From JALQUL01 sp040382935 (GTDB taxonomy: Bacteria > Pseudomonadota > Gammaproteobacteria > Burkholderiales > Burkholderiaceae_C), in contig JBEIEP010000009.1 in assembly GCA_040382935.1 (NCBI GenBank), forward strand, positions 12,003 through 76,002: 64,000 nt of DNA, written 5' to 3'. Below the pieces are notes generated by a model that saw only the letters and a list, made by a program, of their open reading frames with translations, had not been told where the DNA came from and searched no databases. This document shows positions 36,181 through 45,935 of this stretch, in pieces (positions within the stretch are counted from its first letter, which is position 1; the number at the start of each line of letters is the position of its first letter). A program made the translations under genes and the position numbers.

Positions 36181-37452
36181 TTAGTGGGCAACGCCAGCAG
36201 CGCCGTGCTCGTCAATCAGGTGGCCGCTGACAAAACGATTCAATGCGAAAGCCGCGTTTAGCTCGTGGGGCTCGTCGTTGGCAATTGTATGCGCCATCAC
36301 CCAACCCGATCCCGGCGTCGCTTTGAACCCGCCGGTGCCCCAGCCGCAATTGAAGTACAGGCCTTTGATATCTGTTTTGGAAATAATCGGGCAGGCGTCG
36401 GGGGTCACATCCACAATTCCTGCCCACTGCCGGTTCATGCGCACCCGGCGGAATATAGGGAACAATTCGCAAATGGCCTGCAAGGTGTGTTCAATCACCG
36501 GGAAGCTGCCTTTTTGCCCATAGCCCAAATAGGAGTCAATGCCCGCGCCAATCACCAAATCGCCTTTGTCTGACTGGCTTACGTAGGCATGAATGGCGTT
36601 CGACATCACCACGGTGTGCAATATGGGTTTCATGGGTTCAGACACCAAGGCCTGAAGTGGATGGCTTTCTATGGGTAGCCGAATGCCCGCCATAGAAGCC
36701 ACGACCGAGGTATGTCCGGCAGCCACCACGCCAACCTTGGCGCTATGGATCACGCCTTGCGTGGTGTCAATGCCCACCACCTTGTCACCATCCCGCAAAA
36801 TACCGGTAACTTCGCAGTTTTGAATAATATCTACCCCCAGTCGGTCGGCCGCGCGGGCAAAGCCCCAGGCAATCGCATCGTGCCGGGCTACGCCACCACG
36901 GGGTTGAAACGAAGCGCCCAACACCGGGTAGCGCAAGGATGAGCCTAGGTTCATGATGGGCACAATTTTTCGAATTTCACCTGGGTTTAACACCACGCCG
37001 TCGATCCCGTTAAGCCGGTTGGCATTGACCCGTCTATGGATGTCACGCATATCTTGGAGCGAGTGCCCCAGGTTCATCACACCGCGCTGGCTGAACATCG
37101 TGTTGTAGTTGAGGTCTTGTGACAAGCCCTCCCACAATTGCATGGATTTTTCGTAAAGGTGGGCCGCTTCGTCCCACAAATAATTGGAGCGCACGATGGT
37201 GGTATTGCGCGCGGTATTGCCGCCACCTAGCCAGCCTTTTTCAACCACCGCAATATTCGTCATGCCATGCAGCTTGGCCAGGTAATAGGCCGTTGCCAAA
37301 CCGTGGCCACCGCCGCCCACAATAATCGCGTCATACGACGATTTGGGTGCCGGACTGCGCCACTGCTTTTGCCAGTTTTCGTGGTGACTGACCGCGTTAC
37401 GGGCGATTGAAAATATGGAAAAATTACTCACGTCGTAATCCGTAGTGAACAA
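36181..37452 (-). CDS. soxB: Sarcosine oxidase beta subunit
   Basis: 423 residues. FAD-binding GGGGHGLATAYYLAK begins near residue 46. The histidine that carries covalent FMN is in the conserved ARHDAIAWG segment (H191). The subunit oxidises the amine and passes electrons to O2 through FMN. The family usually starts near the SIFSIARNA segment, so a shorter start is possible (GTG 37431). 22 bp after sdaA. Confidence 0.94.
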   Translation of the reverse strand: MFTTDYDVSNFSIFSIARNAVSHHENWQKQWRSPAPKSSYDAIIVGGGGHGLATAYYLAKLHGMTNIAVVEKGWLGGGNTARNTTIVRSNYLWDEAAHLYEKSMQLWEGLSQDLNYNTMFSQRGVMNLGHSLQDMRDIHRRVNANRLNGIDGVVLNPGEIRKIVPIMNLGSSLRYPVLGASFQPRGGVARHDAIAWGFARAADRLGVDIIQNCEVTGILRDGDKVVGIDTTQGVIHSAKVGVVAAGHTSVVASMAGIRLPIESHPLQALVSEPMKPILHTVVMSNAIHAYVSQSDKGDLVIGAGIDSYLGYGQKGSFPVIEHTLQAICELFPIFRRVRMNRQWAGIVDVTPDACPIISKTDIKGLYFNCGWGTGGFKATPGSGWVMAHTIANDEPHELNAAFALNRFVSGHLIDEHGAAGVAH

Positions 37453-37474
37453 CTAAAAATAGGAATTGGGCCGC

Positions 37475-38866
37475 TCAACACTCAATAACATTCACTGCCA
37501 GACCGCCTCGGCTGGTTTCCTTGTATTTTGACATCATGTCGCGACCCGTGTCGCGCATGGTTTTGATGACTTGGTCCAAAGATACAAAGTGCGTGCCATC
37601 GCCTCTAAGCGCCATACGCGCCGCATTGATGGCCTTGACAGAGCCCATGGCGTTTCGCTCTATACATGGGATTTGCACACGCCCACCCACAGGGTCGCAC
37701 GTCAAACCCAGATTATGCTCCATGCCTATCTCTGCCGCGTTCTCAACTTGCAGGACGCTGCCACCCAACACCGCTGCCAGACCCCCCGCGGCCATGGAGC
37801 AGGCTACGCCCACCTCACCCTGGCAGCCCACCTCTGCGCCACTGATGGATGCGTTTTCCTTGTACAAAATGCCAATTGCCCCAGCAGTGAGTAAAAAATC
37901 CCTGATCCCTTGGGCGTTGGCACCTGGGCAAAACCGGTCGTAATAATGCAGCAGTGAGGGAATAATGCCGGCGGCACCATTGGTGGGGGCTGTGACCACT
38001 CGCCCGCCCGCCGCATTTTCTTCGTTCACCGCCATGGCGTACAGGTTCACAAAATCAAGAATCGTCAGTTGGTCTTTCAGCGCCTGCTCAGGCCGGCTGT
38101 TGAGAGACTGAAACAACTCGGGAGCCCGTCGCTTGACCTTGAGCAACCCGGGTAAATAGCCCTCGGTCCTACAGCCCCGGTTCACACAAGCCTGCATCAC
38201 CTCCCAAATTCGGTCCAGGCCGTGGTTGACCTCCTGCTCAGAGCGCCAGGCCAACTCGTTTTGTAATACCAATTGGGCAATCGTCATGCCGTGCGTTTGT
38301 GTGTGCGACAACAACTCGTAGCCGGAGATATAGGGGTAAGGAATAAGCGTTGGGTCGGCAACGATTTTTTTACCCTCCATGGCTGCTTGCGCGTCGTCCT
38401 GGTTGACCACGAAGCCACCACCCACAGAGAAGTAACTTTTCTCCAACATCACCGCGCCATCAGCGTCATACGCCGCTAGCGTCAGACCATTGGTATGGAA
38501 CTTGAGCACTTCTCGCCGATAAAAAACGATGTCTGTTTTCTCGGTAAACGCTATCGGATGCTTTCCCGCCAAAGGCAATTGGCGACTTTTCCGAATCTCT
38601 TCTAGGCGTGGATTGATGGTGTCCGGGTTAATCACATCGGGCATCAAGCCTTGCAGGCCCAGCATCACTGCAGTGTCGGTGCCGTGCCCTTTGCCGGTGG
38701 CGCCCAAAGAGCCGTACAACTGTGTCTCAACTCGCGTCACAAAGGCCAGTTGTTGGTTCTTTTCAAGCGCACGAACAAACAAAGCTGCGGCCCGCATAGG
38801 CCCCACCGTATGCGACGAAGAAGGGCCAATGCCAACTTTGAACAAATCAAACACGCTAAGTGCCAT
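37475..38866 (-). CDS. sdaA: L-serine dehydratase
   Basis: 463 residues, single-chain iron-sulfur type. FKVGIGPSSSHTVGPM starts the beta domain, and the alpha domain carries the cysteines of the oxygen-sensitive [4Fe-4S] cluster in LTCDPVGG and IPCIERNAMG. It converts serine to pyruvate and ammonia. Placed first in the sox operon, it probably drains serine made from sarcosine-derived glycine plus methylene-THF. ATG at 38866 is the family start. Confidence 0.93.
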   Translation of the reverse strand: MALSVFDLFKVGIGPSSSHTVGPMRAAALFVRALEKNQQLAFVTRVETQLYGSLGATGKGHGTDTAVMLGLQGLMPDVINPDTINPRLEEIRKSRQLPLAGKHPIAFTEKTDIVFYRREVLKFHTNGLTLAAYDADGAVMLEKSYFSVGGGFVVNQDDAQAAMEGKKIVADPTLIPYPYISGYELLSHTQTHGMTIAQLVLQNELAWRSEQEVNHGLDRIWEVMQACVNRGCRTEGYLPGLLKVKRRAPELFQSLNSRPEQALKDQLTILDFVNLYAMAVNEENAAGGRVVTAPTNGAAGIIPSLLHYYDRFCPGANAQGIRDFLLTAGAIGILYKENASISGAEVGCQGEVGVACSMAAGGLAAVLGGSVLQVENAAEIGMEHNLGLTCDPVGGRVQIPCIERNAMGSVKAINAARMALRGDGTHFVSLDQVIKTMRDTGRDMMSKYKETSRGGLAVNVIEC

Positions 38867-39132
38867 GTGGCGAGCCTTTTCTAAGGTATTTCCAACAAAG
38901 GGCAATCCTAAAGGCCAGCCAAGCCCTTGTCACCCAAAAGGTGCGACCCACCGTATCACGGTTGCGACGGTGGTGCCCGCGCATTTTACGAGTGGGATGC
39001 AATGGCGGTTCGGCACAACCCAATGTCGCCTCAAGATCATTATTGGCAATTAGCATTTGTAATACTGATCATGAATAAACACACATCCTCAACGCAGCCC
39101 GTGCCTGCACCCACCTTCGGACAAAACACCCC
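38867..39132. promoter_or_regulatory. Divergent control region between sdaA-sox and mttB
   Basis: 266 bp between two divergent genes of the same pathway. It includes a perfect 7-bp inverted repeat (CCACCGT 38948-38954 and ACGGTGG 38967-38973) that could be an operator, and AT-rich sequence near 39050-39085. I could not identify an unambiguous promoter or a ribosome site directly before mttB. Confidence 0.4.
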
Positions 39133-40719
39133 ATGGACACCCTAGCATCCAATCCCGCAAGCGATTCAGCCCCCCGCTCCCGCAGGCCAGGTGGTGGGCG
39201 CGAGGCCAAACGGGCCGCACGCGCAGCCCGTACGGCTGTTGCAGTACCCTACATCACACGGCAAATTCCAGTATATGAAGTCATGGGCGAGGAGAGCCTG
39301 TCCATCATTGAGCGCAATGCCGACATCATTTTGGAAGAAGTAGGCATTGACTTTCGTGACGACGCAGAGGCGCTAGAAATATGGCGTAACGCTGGAGCCG
39401 ATGTGCAAGGCGAGCGGGTGCGTTTTCCCAAAGGGATGTGCCGCCAATTGGTCCAAGCCACTGCGCCTGCGCAGTTTACCCAGCATGCCCGCAACAGCGC
39501 CAACAACGTGGTGATAGGTGGGAACAACACCGTCTTTGCACCGGCGTATGGTTCGCCCTTCGTGCGCGACCTCGACAGAGGCCGCCGCTACGCCACCATT
39601 GAAGACTTCCAAAACTTCGTCAAACTGGCCTATATGTCCACGTCGATACACCATTCGGGTGGCACGATTTGTGAGCCCGTCGATTTGCCGGTGAACAAAC
39701 GCCATTTTGATATGGTGTACGCCCACATGAAGTACTCGGATAAGCCCTTCATGGGTTCGGTCACCCACCCCAGCCGAGCCACCGATACCATAGAGATGAC
39801 TCGGCGCCTGTTTGGTGACGACTTTATCGATCCCGTCACTGGCAAAAACAAAACCTGCATCATCAACCTTATCAACGCCAATTCCCCCATGACGTTTGAC
39901 GAGACCATGGTGGGTGCCGCCAAAACCTATGCACGGGCCAACCAAGCCACCATCATTACGCCGTTCATTTTGGCCGGGGCGATGTCGCCCGTGACCGTCG
40001 CAGGCACCTGCGCCCAAACCTTGGCAGAGGCCTTGGCGGGTATGGCCTTTGTGCAATTGGTTAGCCCTGGCGCACCGGTGGTACTGGGCAGTTTTGCCTC
40101 GTCCATCTCTATGCAGTCGGGCGCCCCCACCTTTGGCACCCCCGAACCCGCCTTGGTGTTGTATGTCATGGCTGCCTTGGCCCGTCGCTTAGGTGTTCCT
40201 TTCCGTTCGGGCGGCGGTTTATGCGGCTCCAAAATTGCCGACGCGCAGGCGGCCTCAGAATCGGCCCAAACCCTTTTGCCCACCTGTTTGGCAGGGGTCA
40301 ATTTTGTGCTTCACACCGCCGGATGGCTAGAGGGTGGCTTAAGCATGGGTTACGAAAAATTCATCATGGACGCCGACCAGGCCGGCATGATGCACACCCT
40401 TTTGGCTGGCGTGGATATGTCCGAAAACGGCCAAGCACTGGACGCCATCCGAGAGGTGGGTCCAGGTAAACACTTTTTGGGTTGCGCCCACACCCAAGCC
40501 AATTTTGAGTCGGCGTTTTACCGTTCACCCATTACGGACAACAACAGCTTTGAACAATGGGAAGCCGAGGGCAGCAAAGACCTGGCACAACGCGCCAACA
40601 GCTTGTACAAACGTATGCTCGCTGAGTACGTGCCCCCTGCAATGGACCCCGCGACTGACGAAGCCATTTTGGACTACGTCAACCGCAGGCGTTCATCTTT
40701 CGCAGATGCCAACGTTTAA
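39133..40719 (+). CDS. MttB-family corrinoid methyltransferase, non-pyrrolysine (glycine betaine type)
   Basis: 528 residues of the trimethylamine methyltransferase (MttB) superfamily. Family segments include ADIILEEVGIDFRDD, SIHHSGGTICEPVDLP and INLINANSPMTFDETM. The frame has no internal TAG, so it lacks the pyrrolysine of true trimethylamine MttB. Such members (MtgB and relatives) take methyl groups from quaternary amines, glycine betaine being the best known, to a corrinoid protein. The N-terminal ~35 residues are Arg-rich (SRRPGGGREAKRAARAAR) and lie outside the fold. Genes for all partners are in the window; the substrate is inferred from betA/betB and choline transporter genes. Confidence 0.85.
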   Translation: MDTLASNPASDSAPRSRRPGGGREAKRAARAARTAVAVPYITRQIPVYEVMGEESLSIIERNADIILEEVGIDFRDDAEALEIWRNAGADVQGERVRFPKGMCRQLVQATAPAQFTQHARNSANNVVIGGNNTVFAPAYGSPFVRDLDRGRRYATIEDFQNFVKLAYMSTSIHHSGGTICEPVDLPVNKRHFDMVYAHMKYSDKPFMGSVTHPSRATDTIEMTRRLFGDDFIDPVTGKNKTCIINLINANSPMTFDETMVGAAKTYARANQATIITPFILAGAMSPVTVAGTCAQTLAEALAGMAFVQLVSPGAPVVLGSFASSISMQSGAPTFGTPEPALVLYVMAALARRLGVPFRSGGGLCGSKIADAQAASESAQTLLPTCLAGVNFVLHTAGWLEGGLSMGYEKFIMDADQAGMMHTLLAGVDMSENGQALDAIREVGPGKHFLGCAHTQANFESAFYRSPITDNNSFEQWEAEGSKDLAQRANSLYKRMLAEYVPPAMDPATDEAILDYVNRRRSSFADANV

Positions 40720-40731
40720 GTGCCTGAATAG

Positions 40732-42351
40732 CTAAGCGGCCAAAGCGCGTTTAGCCAATACCTCGTCCAGCCAGTCCTCGCGCATCTCGGGGACGGCGGT
40801 AACCAGTTTTTCGGTATAGGGGTGGTACGGCCCTTCAAAAATGCGTGCCGTGTTGTCAAAGGCCACAAACGAACCTTTAAGCATCACCGCTGTTCGGTGG
40901 GCAATACGCCTAACCACATCCAGATCGTGGGTGATGAGCACATACGATAGGCCCAACTCAGATTGAAGGCGTTTAAGCAGCTTTAAGATTTCTTCAGCCA
41001 CCAAGGGGTCAAGTGCCGAGGTGGGCTCATCCAACAAAATCATATCGGGCCGCGCCGCCAGTGCCCGCGCAATGCACACCCGCTGCTTTTGGCCGCCCGA
41101 CAACTCGGTGGTTCGGCGTGAAATAAACGCCCTGGGCAGCTCGACCAAATCCAGAATCTCTTCGGTGCGTTGTTTAAGCGCCGCGCCTGTGGTGCCAAAG
41201 TAAAAGGTGGTCGGGCGGCCTATCACCTCGGCCAGCGTTTGCCGCGGGTTTAGTGCCACATCGGGGATTTGGTACACCAACTGAATAGTGCGCTTGAGTT
41301 CCTTTTTGCGTTCCTTCAGCGAGCGTGGCAATGCCTGCCCTTTGAACAAAATCGTGCCGCTTGTGGGAGGTAGCAAGCCGGTGATGACCCGGGCCAGTGT
41401 GGATTTACCCGAGCCCGATTCGCCCACCACGGCCACGGTTTCACCGCCTTTAACGTCCAAGCTCACCCCACTTATGACCTTGAAGGCACCGTAGGCCGCA
41501 TCAACCTGGTCGATTTTTAGGACCACTTGATCGGTCACACTGGCAAAGCTGGCGCGCTCGCTGGACGCGGCGCCGCGCACGGCCACCAGTTTGGCGGTGT
41601 ACTCCTGGCTGGGGGTATGCAGCACATGGGAAACAGTGCCTTCTTCTACTTCCTTGCCGTGGCGCAACACCTTAATGCGGTCAGCAATCTGCGCCACCAC
41701 CGCTAAATCGTGGGTGATGTAAAGCGCAGCGGTACCGTACTCGCGGATCAGTTTTTTGAGCAGAATCAAGACCTCAATTTGGGTCGTTACATCCAGCGCC
41801 GTGGTGGGTTCGTCCAACACCAAAATATCGGGTCGACACGACATGGCCATGGCCGCCATGGCCCTTTGCAACTGCCCGCCAGAGGCCTGGTGGGGGTATT
41901 TGTTGCCAAAGGTGGTGGGGCTGGGCAAATCCAACGCGGTAAAGAGCTCAATGGCCCATTTTTCAGCGTCGACGCGGCTCATCACCTTGTGCAGTGTGGG
42001 CGATTCGCATACCTGGTCCATGATGGTGTGCGCCGGGTTAAAGGCCGACGCGGCCGATTGCGCTACATAGGCGATACGGCGGCCGCGTATCGCACGCCGT
42101 GAGTTGGTGTCGCCCGCACGGATGTTGATACCGGCAATCTTGACCGATCCCTCGGCAATATGAACACCGGCACGTGCGTAAGCCATGGCCGATAGCCCAA
42201 TGGTCGATTTACCGGCCCCGCTCTCGCCAATCAGGCCCAGCACCTTGCCCTGCTCTAACTTGACATCAACATGGTCCACGATGGTGTTGCCAGCGCGAAC
42301 GCCCGTCAACACCAGTCCTTCAATGTGCAAAATAATGGAATTGTTAGCCAT
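40732..42351 (-). CDS. ABC transporter ATP-binding protein, two fused ATPase domains (Dpp/Opp type)
   Basis: 539 residues with two complete nucleotide-binding domains: Walker A GESGAGKST near residue 39 and GESGSGKST near residue 310, each with LSGGQ-type signature (ASGGQLQRA, ELSGGQKQR) and Walker B. This is the DppD-DppF fusion found in peptide/opine/nickel-family importers. It follows the two permease genes with 9-bp gaps, completing an importer with the binding protein at 44.4-45.9 kb. Convergent with mttB, 12 bp apart. Confidence 0.9.
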   Translation of the reverse strand: MANNSIILHIEGLVLTGVRAGNTIVDHVDVKLEQGKVLGLIGESGAGKSTIGLSAMAYARAGVHIAEGSVKIAGINIRAGDTNSRRAIRGRRIAYVAQSAASAFNPAHTIMDQVCESPTLHKVMSRVDAEKWAIELFTALDLPSPTTFGNKYPHQASGGQLQRAMAAMAMSCRPDILVLDEPTTALDVTTQIEVLILLKKLIREYGTAALYITHDLAVVAQIADRIKVLRHGKEVEEGTVSHVLHTPSQEYTAKLVAVRGAASSERASFASVTDQVVLKIDQVDAAYGAFKVISGVSLDVKGGETVAVVGESGSGKSTLARVITGLLPPTSGTILFKGQALPRSLKERKKELKRTIQLVYQIPDVALNPRQTLAEVIGRPTTFYFGTTGAALKQRTEEILDLVELPRAFISRRTTELSGGQKQRVCIARALAARPDMILLDEPTSALDPLVAEEILKLLKRLQSELGLSYVLITHDLDVVRRIAHRTAVMLKGSFVAFDNTARIFEGPYHPYTEKLVTAVPEMREDWLDEVLAKRALAA

Positions 42352-42360
42352 GGTTGGTCC

Positions 42361-43200
42361 TTACAGTTCAGGGGGAGCGCCTGACGGTTGTGCTGAAATA
42401 GACAGCAACCAGTCCACCACCAAATTAACGCCTACCGTCATCAGGGTAATGGCCGCGGCAGGGTAAAACGGCGCCACGATTTCATACGTAATGCCATCCC
42501 CCATCTCTTTCACCATACCTCCCCAGTCGGGTGTGGGTGGCTGAATACCAATGCCTAAAAATGACAAGGCAGCAATAAACAAGAAGTTAAAACAAAAGCG
42601 CAGTCCAAACTCTGACACCAGGGGTGCATACGTATTGGGCAAGATTTCTTTGAACATAATCCAAAGGTTTCCTTCCCCGCGCAGACGCGCCGCCTCGACA
42701 TACTCCAGCACGGTCAGGTTCAAACCCAAGGACCGGGCCAAACGAAACACGCGCAACGAGTCTAGAGCGCCAATCGCAATGATTAGCACCGGGAAGGACG
42801 AACCGAATACGCCTAGGATAATCAAAGCGAAAATCAATAGCGGTATCGACAACATCACATCCACAAAACGTGAAATCACCGTATCCACCCATCCACCCAT
42901 CACGGCAGCGGTAAACCCAAAGGTGATGCCTATCGTGGCCGACACCATGGTGGTGGCCAGCGCAATGCCTATGGTGATGTGTGCCCCGTGCATGAGTCGG
43001 GACAAAATGTCTCTGCCCAACTGATCTGTACCTAACCAAGCCAACTTGGATGCGGGCTCGTAGGATTTACCAATAATGTCCGAGGCTTCATAGGGCGCTA
43101 TAAATGGTCCAATGACTGCAACCAGAGCAAAGAACTCAATGATGAATAGGCCGACCAACGCCGTCAAAGGGGGGGGGTGACCAAATAGTTTAATTTTCAT
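42361..43200 (-). CDS. ABC transporter permease (DppC type)
   Basis: 279 residues, about six membrane segments, with the N-terminal DppC/OppC extension and the EAA-type cytoplasmic loop (YVEAARLRGEGNLWIMFKEILPN). Partner of the DppB-type permease 9 bp upstream. The substrate is set mainly by the binding protein and is unknown. Confidence 0.9.
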   Translation of the reverse strand: MKIKLFGHPPPLTALVGLFIIEFFALVAVIGPFIAPYEASDIIGKSYEPASKLAWLGTDQLGRDILSRLMHGAHITIGIALATTMVSATIGITFGFTAAVMGGWVDTVISRFVDVMLSIPLLIFALIILGVFGSSFPVLIIAIGALDSLRVFRLARSLGLNLTVLEYVEAARLRGEGNLWIMFKEILPNTYAPLVSEFGLRFCFNFLFIAALSFLGIGIQPPTPDWGGMVKEMGDGITYEIVAPFYPAAAITLMTVGVNLVVDWLLSISAQPSGAPPEL

Positions 43201-43209
43201 AGGGCGCCC

Positions 43210-44157
43210 TTAACGTGGATTTTTAAGGCGTGGATTGACCAAAATGCCCAACACGTCCGCCGTTGTGTTGAGCACAATAAACACCATAGCAAACACCAGA
43301 CCGCAGGCTTGAATGACCGGTACATCGCGTTTCGATACCGCATCCACCATCAATTGCCCCATACCTGGGTAAACAAATACCGCCTCAATCACGACCACTC
43401 CAACAATCAGGTAGGCCAAGTTAAGGGCAATAATGGTAATGATGGGGGCTGCGGCGTTGGGTAGCGCGTGCCGGGCAATGACCCGACTGCGCGCCGCACC
43501 TTTCAAAAATGCCATCTCGATGTAAGGGGTGGCCATCACGCCCAACACCGAACTGCGCGTCATGCGTTGCATATGGGCAATCACCAGCAGGCCCAGCGCA
43601 ATCACCGGCAGGGTCACTGTAAACAGCTTTTCCGAAAAATCCATACCTGGGAAGACGGTAGCCAACGAAGGAAACCAACCCAACTTGGTACTAAACACCA
43701 TGATCAAGATGTAGCCCATGAAAAACTCTGGCACCGATATCGTGATAAGCGTGAGGATATTGGACGATTTGTCAAACCACTTGCCCTCATTGATGGCGCC
43801 CATAACGCCCATTCCAACGGCCAGAGGCACCGCGATCAAAGCCGCGTAACCCGCCAAGAACAAGGTATTTCCTAACCGCGGCATGATCTCGTCGATGATG
43901 ACGCGCTTATTGGTCAAGGCCTGTCCTAAATCGCCTTGCAGGGCGGCAAACAACCAGTTGAAGTACCGGATATAGGCCGGTTGGTCTAGACCCAATTCCT
44001 TGCGAAATGCCGCCAGCGCTTCTGGAGTAGCCTGGTTACCCAGTACCGCCGAGGCGACGTCGCCGGGAAGAATCTGGGTACACAAAAAAATGACCACCGA
44101 AACTGCAAGCAGGGTAAAAAATCCCTGTGCAACACGACTGAAAATAAGTCTTAGCAT
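43210..44157 (-). CDS. ABC transporter permease (DppB type)
   Basis: 315 residues, six membrane segments, N-terminal signature IFSRVAQGFFTLLAVSVVIF with the ILPGDVA motif, and an EAA-like loop (MAFLKGAARSRVIARHALPNA). It forms the channel with the DppC-type subunit. 212 bp separate it from the binding-protein gene; a hairpin lies in between. Confidence 0.9.
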   Translation of the reverse strand: MLRLIFSRVAQGFFTLLAVSVVIFLCTQILPGDVASAVLGNQATPEALAAFRKELGLDQPAYIRYFNWLFAALQGDLGQALTNKRVIIDEIMPRLGNTLFLAGYAALIAVPLAVGMGVMGAINEGKWFDKSSNILTLITISVPEFFMGYILIMVFSTKLGWFPSLATVFPGMDFSEKLFTVTLPVIALGLLVIAHMQRMTRSSVLGVMATPYIEMAFLKGAARSRVIARHALPNAAAPIITIIALNLAYLIVGVVVIEAVFVYPGMGQLMVDAVSKRDVPVIQACGLVFAMVFIVLNTTADVLGILVNPRLKNPR

Positions 44158-44324
44158 GATGTTCTACCTTTCCGTGGAAGGGAGTCGACCTGACGCACAT
44201 GCCTTGCCAAATCACTTGGCGGCAGCGCCCTGATGCCGATCAAAAAAAAACTGGTGTACTACGCAAAAAGCATATTACACCAGCGTGCATTTTTCCCACT
44301 AAGGGATTTCCATCCTACACTGCG

Positions 44325-44352
44325 CACTGGCCTGGCGAATGACAGGCCAGTG
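44325..44352 (-). terminator. Hairpin after the binding-protein gene
   Basis: A perfect 10-bp inverted repeat (CACTGGCCTG / CAGGCCAGTG, 8-nt loop) lies 17 bp after the binding-protein stop. There is no T-run, so it may be a mRNA-stabilising or attenuating hairpin that raises binding-protein over permease expression rather than a full terminator. Confidence 0.5.
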
Positions 44353-44369
44353 GCAAGGGTCGACCGAAA

Positions 44370-45935
44370 TTAAGCGAACCAGCCTTTCTCAGGCAGGCGC
44401 TGGTCGTTCATGTCGTAACGTGCGTGAGGCACCAAGCCTTGCAGCTTTTTGTTGTACGCGTCCATCGCATCGCCAATCGCAAAGCAAATCATGCCTGCCT
44501 CGTCGGCAATCATGCGCTGAACTTCGGAGTACATTTGGGCGCGCTTTTTGTCGTCGGTTTCGACGCGAGCGGCACGCACCAGGTTGTCGAACTTCTCGCT
44601 GCGGTAGCGCGTATCGTTCCAGGCAGCAGTTGACATAAACGTTTGCGATACGGCAAGGTCAGCCGTGGGACGGTTGCCCCAGTACACCGCGCAGAACGGG
44701 GCTTTGAGCCACACGTTATCCCAGTAGCCGTCGCCCGACACTTTTTTCACTTGCAGGTCAACGCCTGCTTTCTTGGCCGATTCTTGGAACACCAAAGCGG
44801 CATCAACAGCACCAGAGAATGCACCGTCCGAGGTTTGCAACTCGAATGGACCCGAAAAACCGGCCTTTTTGAAGTGGAACTTGGCTTTGTCGGGATCGTA
44901 GGCCTTGGCCTTGAGGTTGTTGTCGTGGTACTGGATGGCAGGGCCGATGGTGTGGTCTTTACCCACAGTGGCGTAGCCTGACCACACGTTTTTAACGATT
45001 TTTTCACGGTCAATGGCGTACTTCAAGCCCAACATCACGTCCTTGTTGTTGTAGGGCGCTGTGTCAACATGGGCAACAAACGCAAAGCGGTTACCTGCGC
45101 CTTTTGTGCGGTTAATGCCCAGCTTGGAATTTTTTGCCAGCAGTTCAACGGTTTTTGGATTAACGCGGTTAATGGCGTCAACCTGGCCGGTTTGTAGGGC
45201 TTGCGAGCGAGCGGCTGCGTCGATGATGTAGCGGATCTCGACCGTATCAAAGTGACCGCGGCCTTTTTTCCAGTATTCGCCTGATTTGCGCTTACCGACA
45301 ACGCGGGTGCCAGGCTGCCACTCGGCCAATGTGAAGGCGCCAGTGCCATCAGGCTTGGAGAAGTCGGTGGTGCCGGCTGGAACCATGATCAAGTGGTAGT
45401 CGGACAACACGGCTGGGAAGTCGGCATTGCCGTCTTTCAGCACAAACTGAATTTGATTGGCCGACAGCTTTTTGATTTCAGTGATGGATTCGAGCAAGCT
45501 CTTGGCCGGCGATTTGGTTTCGCCGCGGTGCAGGCCGATGGAATAAATCGCGTCATCAGCGTCAAAGGTTTTACCAGAGGTAAAGGTAATGCCTTTGCGC
45601 AGGTTAAAAGTCCATTCCTTGGCACCCGGTTTGACTTCCCAGCTTTCGGCCAATTCGCCAACGGGTTTACCCGAGTTGTCGATTTCGATAAGCATATTCC
45701 AGAACATCAGGCTGTACATGATGGGGATGGAGTCGGCGTAGGTGCGTGGATCCAAGCTGTCAGAGGGTGAGCCACCTTCCATGCCCAAGCGCAAGGTGCC
45801 GCCTTTTTTCGGCGCGCCTTGAGCCAAAGCAGGGCCTGCGCCCAACATGGCACCCAAGCCTACAGCGGAGGCACCGCCTATCACTTGGCGTCGATCTAAC
45901 AAGATTCCAGATTCAGTGGCTTCAAAATTTTCCAT
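44370..45935 (-). CDS. ABC transporter substrate-binding protein, family 5 (Tat-type signal)
   Basis: 521 residues, SBP_bac_5 family (peptides, opines, nickel and related). The N-terminus has a twin-arginine signal (DRRQVIGGASAVGLGAML, ending ALAQ). Fold landmarks are DSLDPRTYADS, LAESWEVKPGAKEWTFNLR and DAIYSI. ATG 45935 is preferred since GGAG lies 9 nt before it; ATG 45941 is too close. First gene of the importer that ends next to mttB, so it may bring in a methylated amine or a betaine-like compound. This is inference. Confidence 0.87.
   Translation of the reverse strand: MENFEATESGILLDRRQVIGGASAVGLGAMLGAGPALAQGAPKKGGTLRLGMEGGSPSDSLDPRTYADSIPIMYSLMFWNMLIEIDNSGKPVGELAESWEVKPGAKEWTFNLRKGITFTSGKTFDADDAIYSIGLHRGETKSPAKSLLESITEIKKLSANQIQFVLKDGNADFPAVLSDYHLIMVPAGTTDFSKPDGTGAFTLAEWQPGTRVVGKRKSGEYWKKGRGHFDTVEIRYIIDAAARSQALQTGQVDAINRVNPKTVELLAKNSKLGINRTKGAGNRFAFVAHVDTAPYNNKDVMLGLKYAIDREKIVKNVWSGYATVGKDHTIGPAIQYHDNNLKAKAYDPDKAKFHFKKAGFSGPFELQTSDGAFSGAVDAALVFQESAKKAGVDLQVKKVSGDGYWDNVWLKAPFCAVYWGNRPTADLAVSQTFMSTAAWNDTRYRSEKFDNLVRAARVETDDKKRAQMYSEVQRMIADEAGMICFAIGDAMDAYNKKLQGLVPHARYDMNDQRLPEKGWFA

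Noticed and set aside
39133..40719. Pyrrolysine codon in the MttB-family gene
   Set aside because: The frame is open for 528 codons with no internal TAG, so this is a non-pyrrolysine member.
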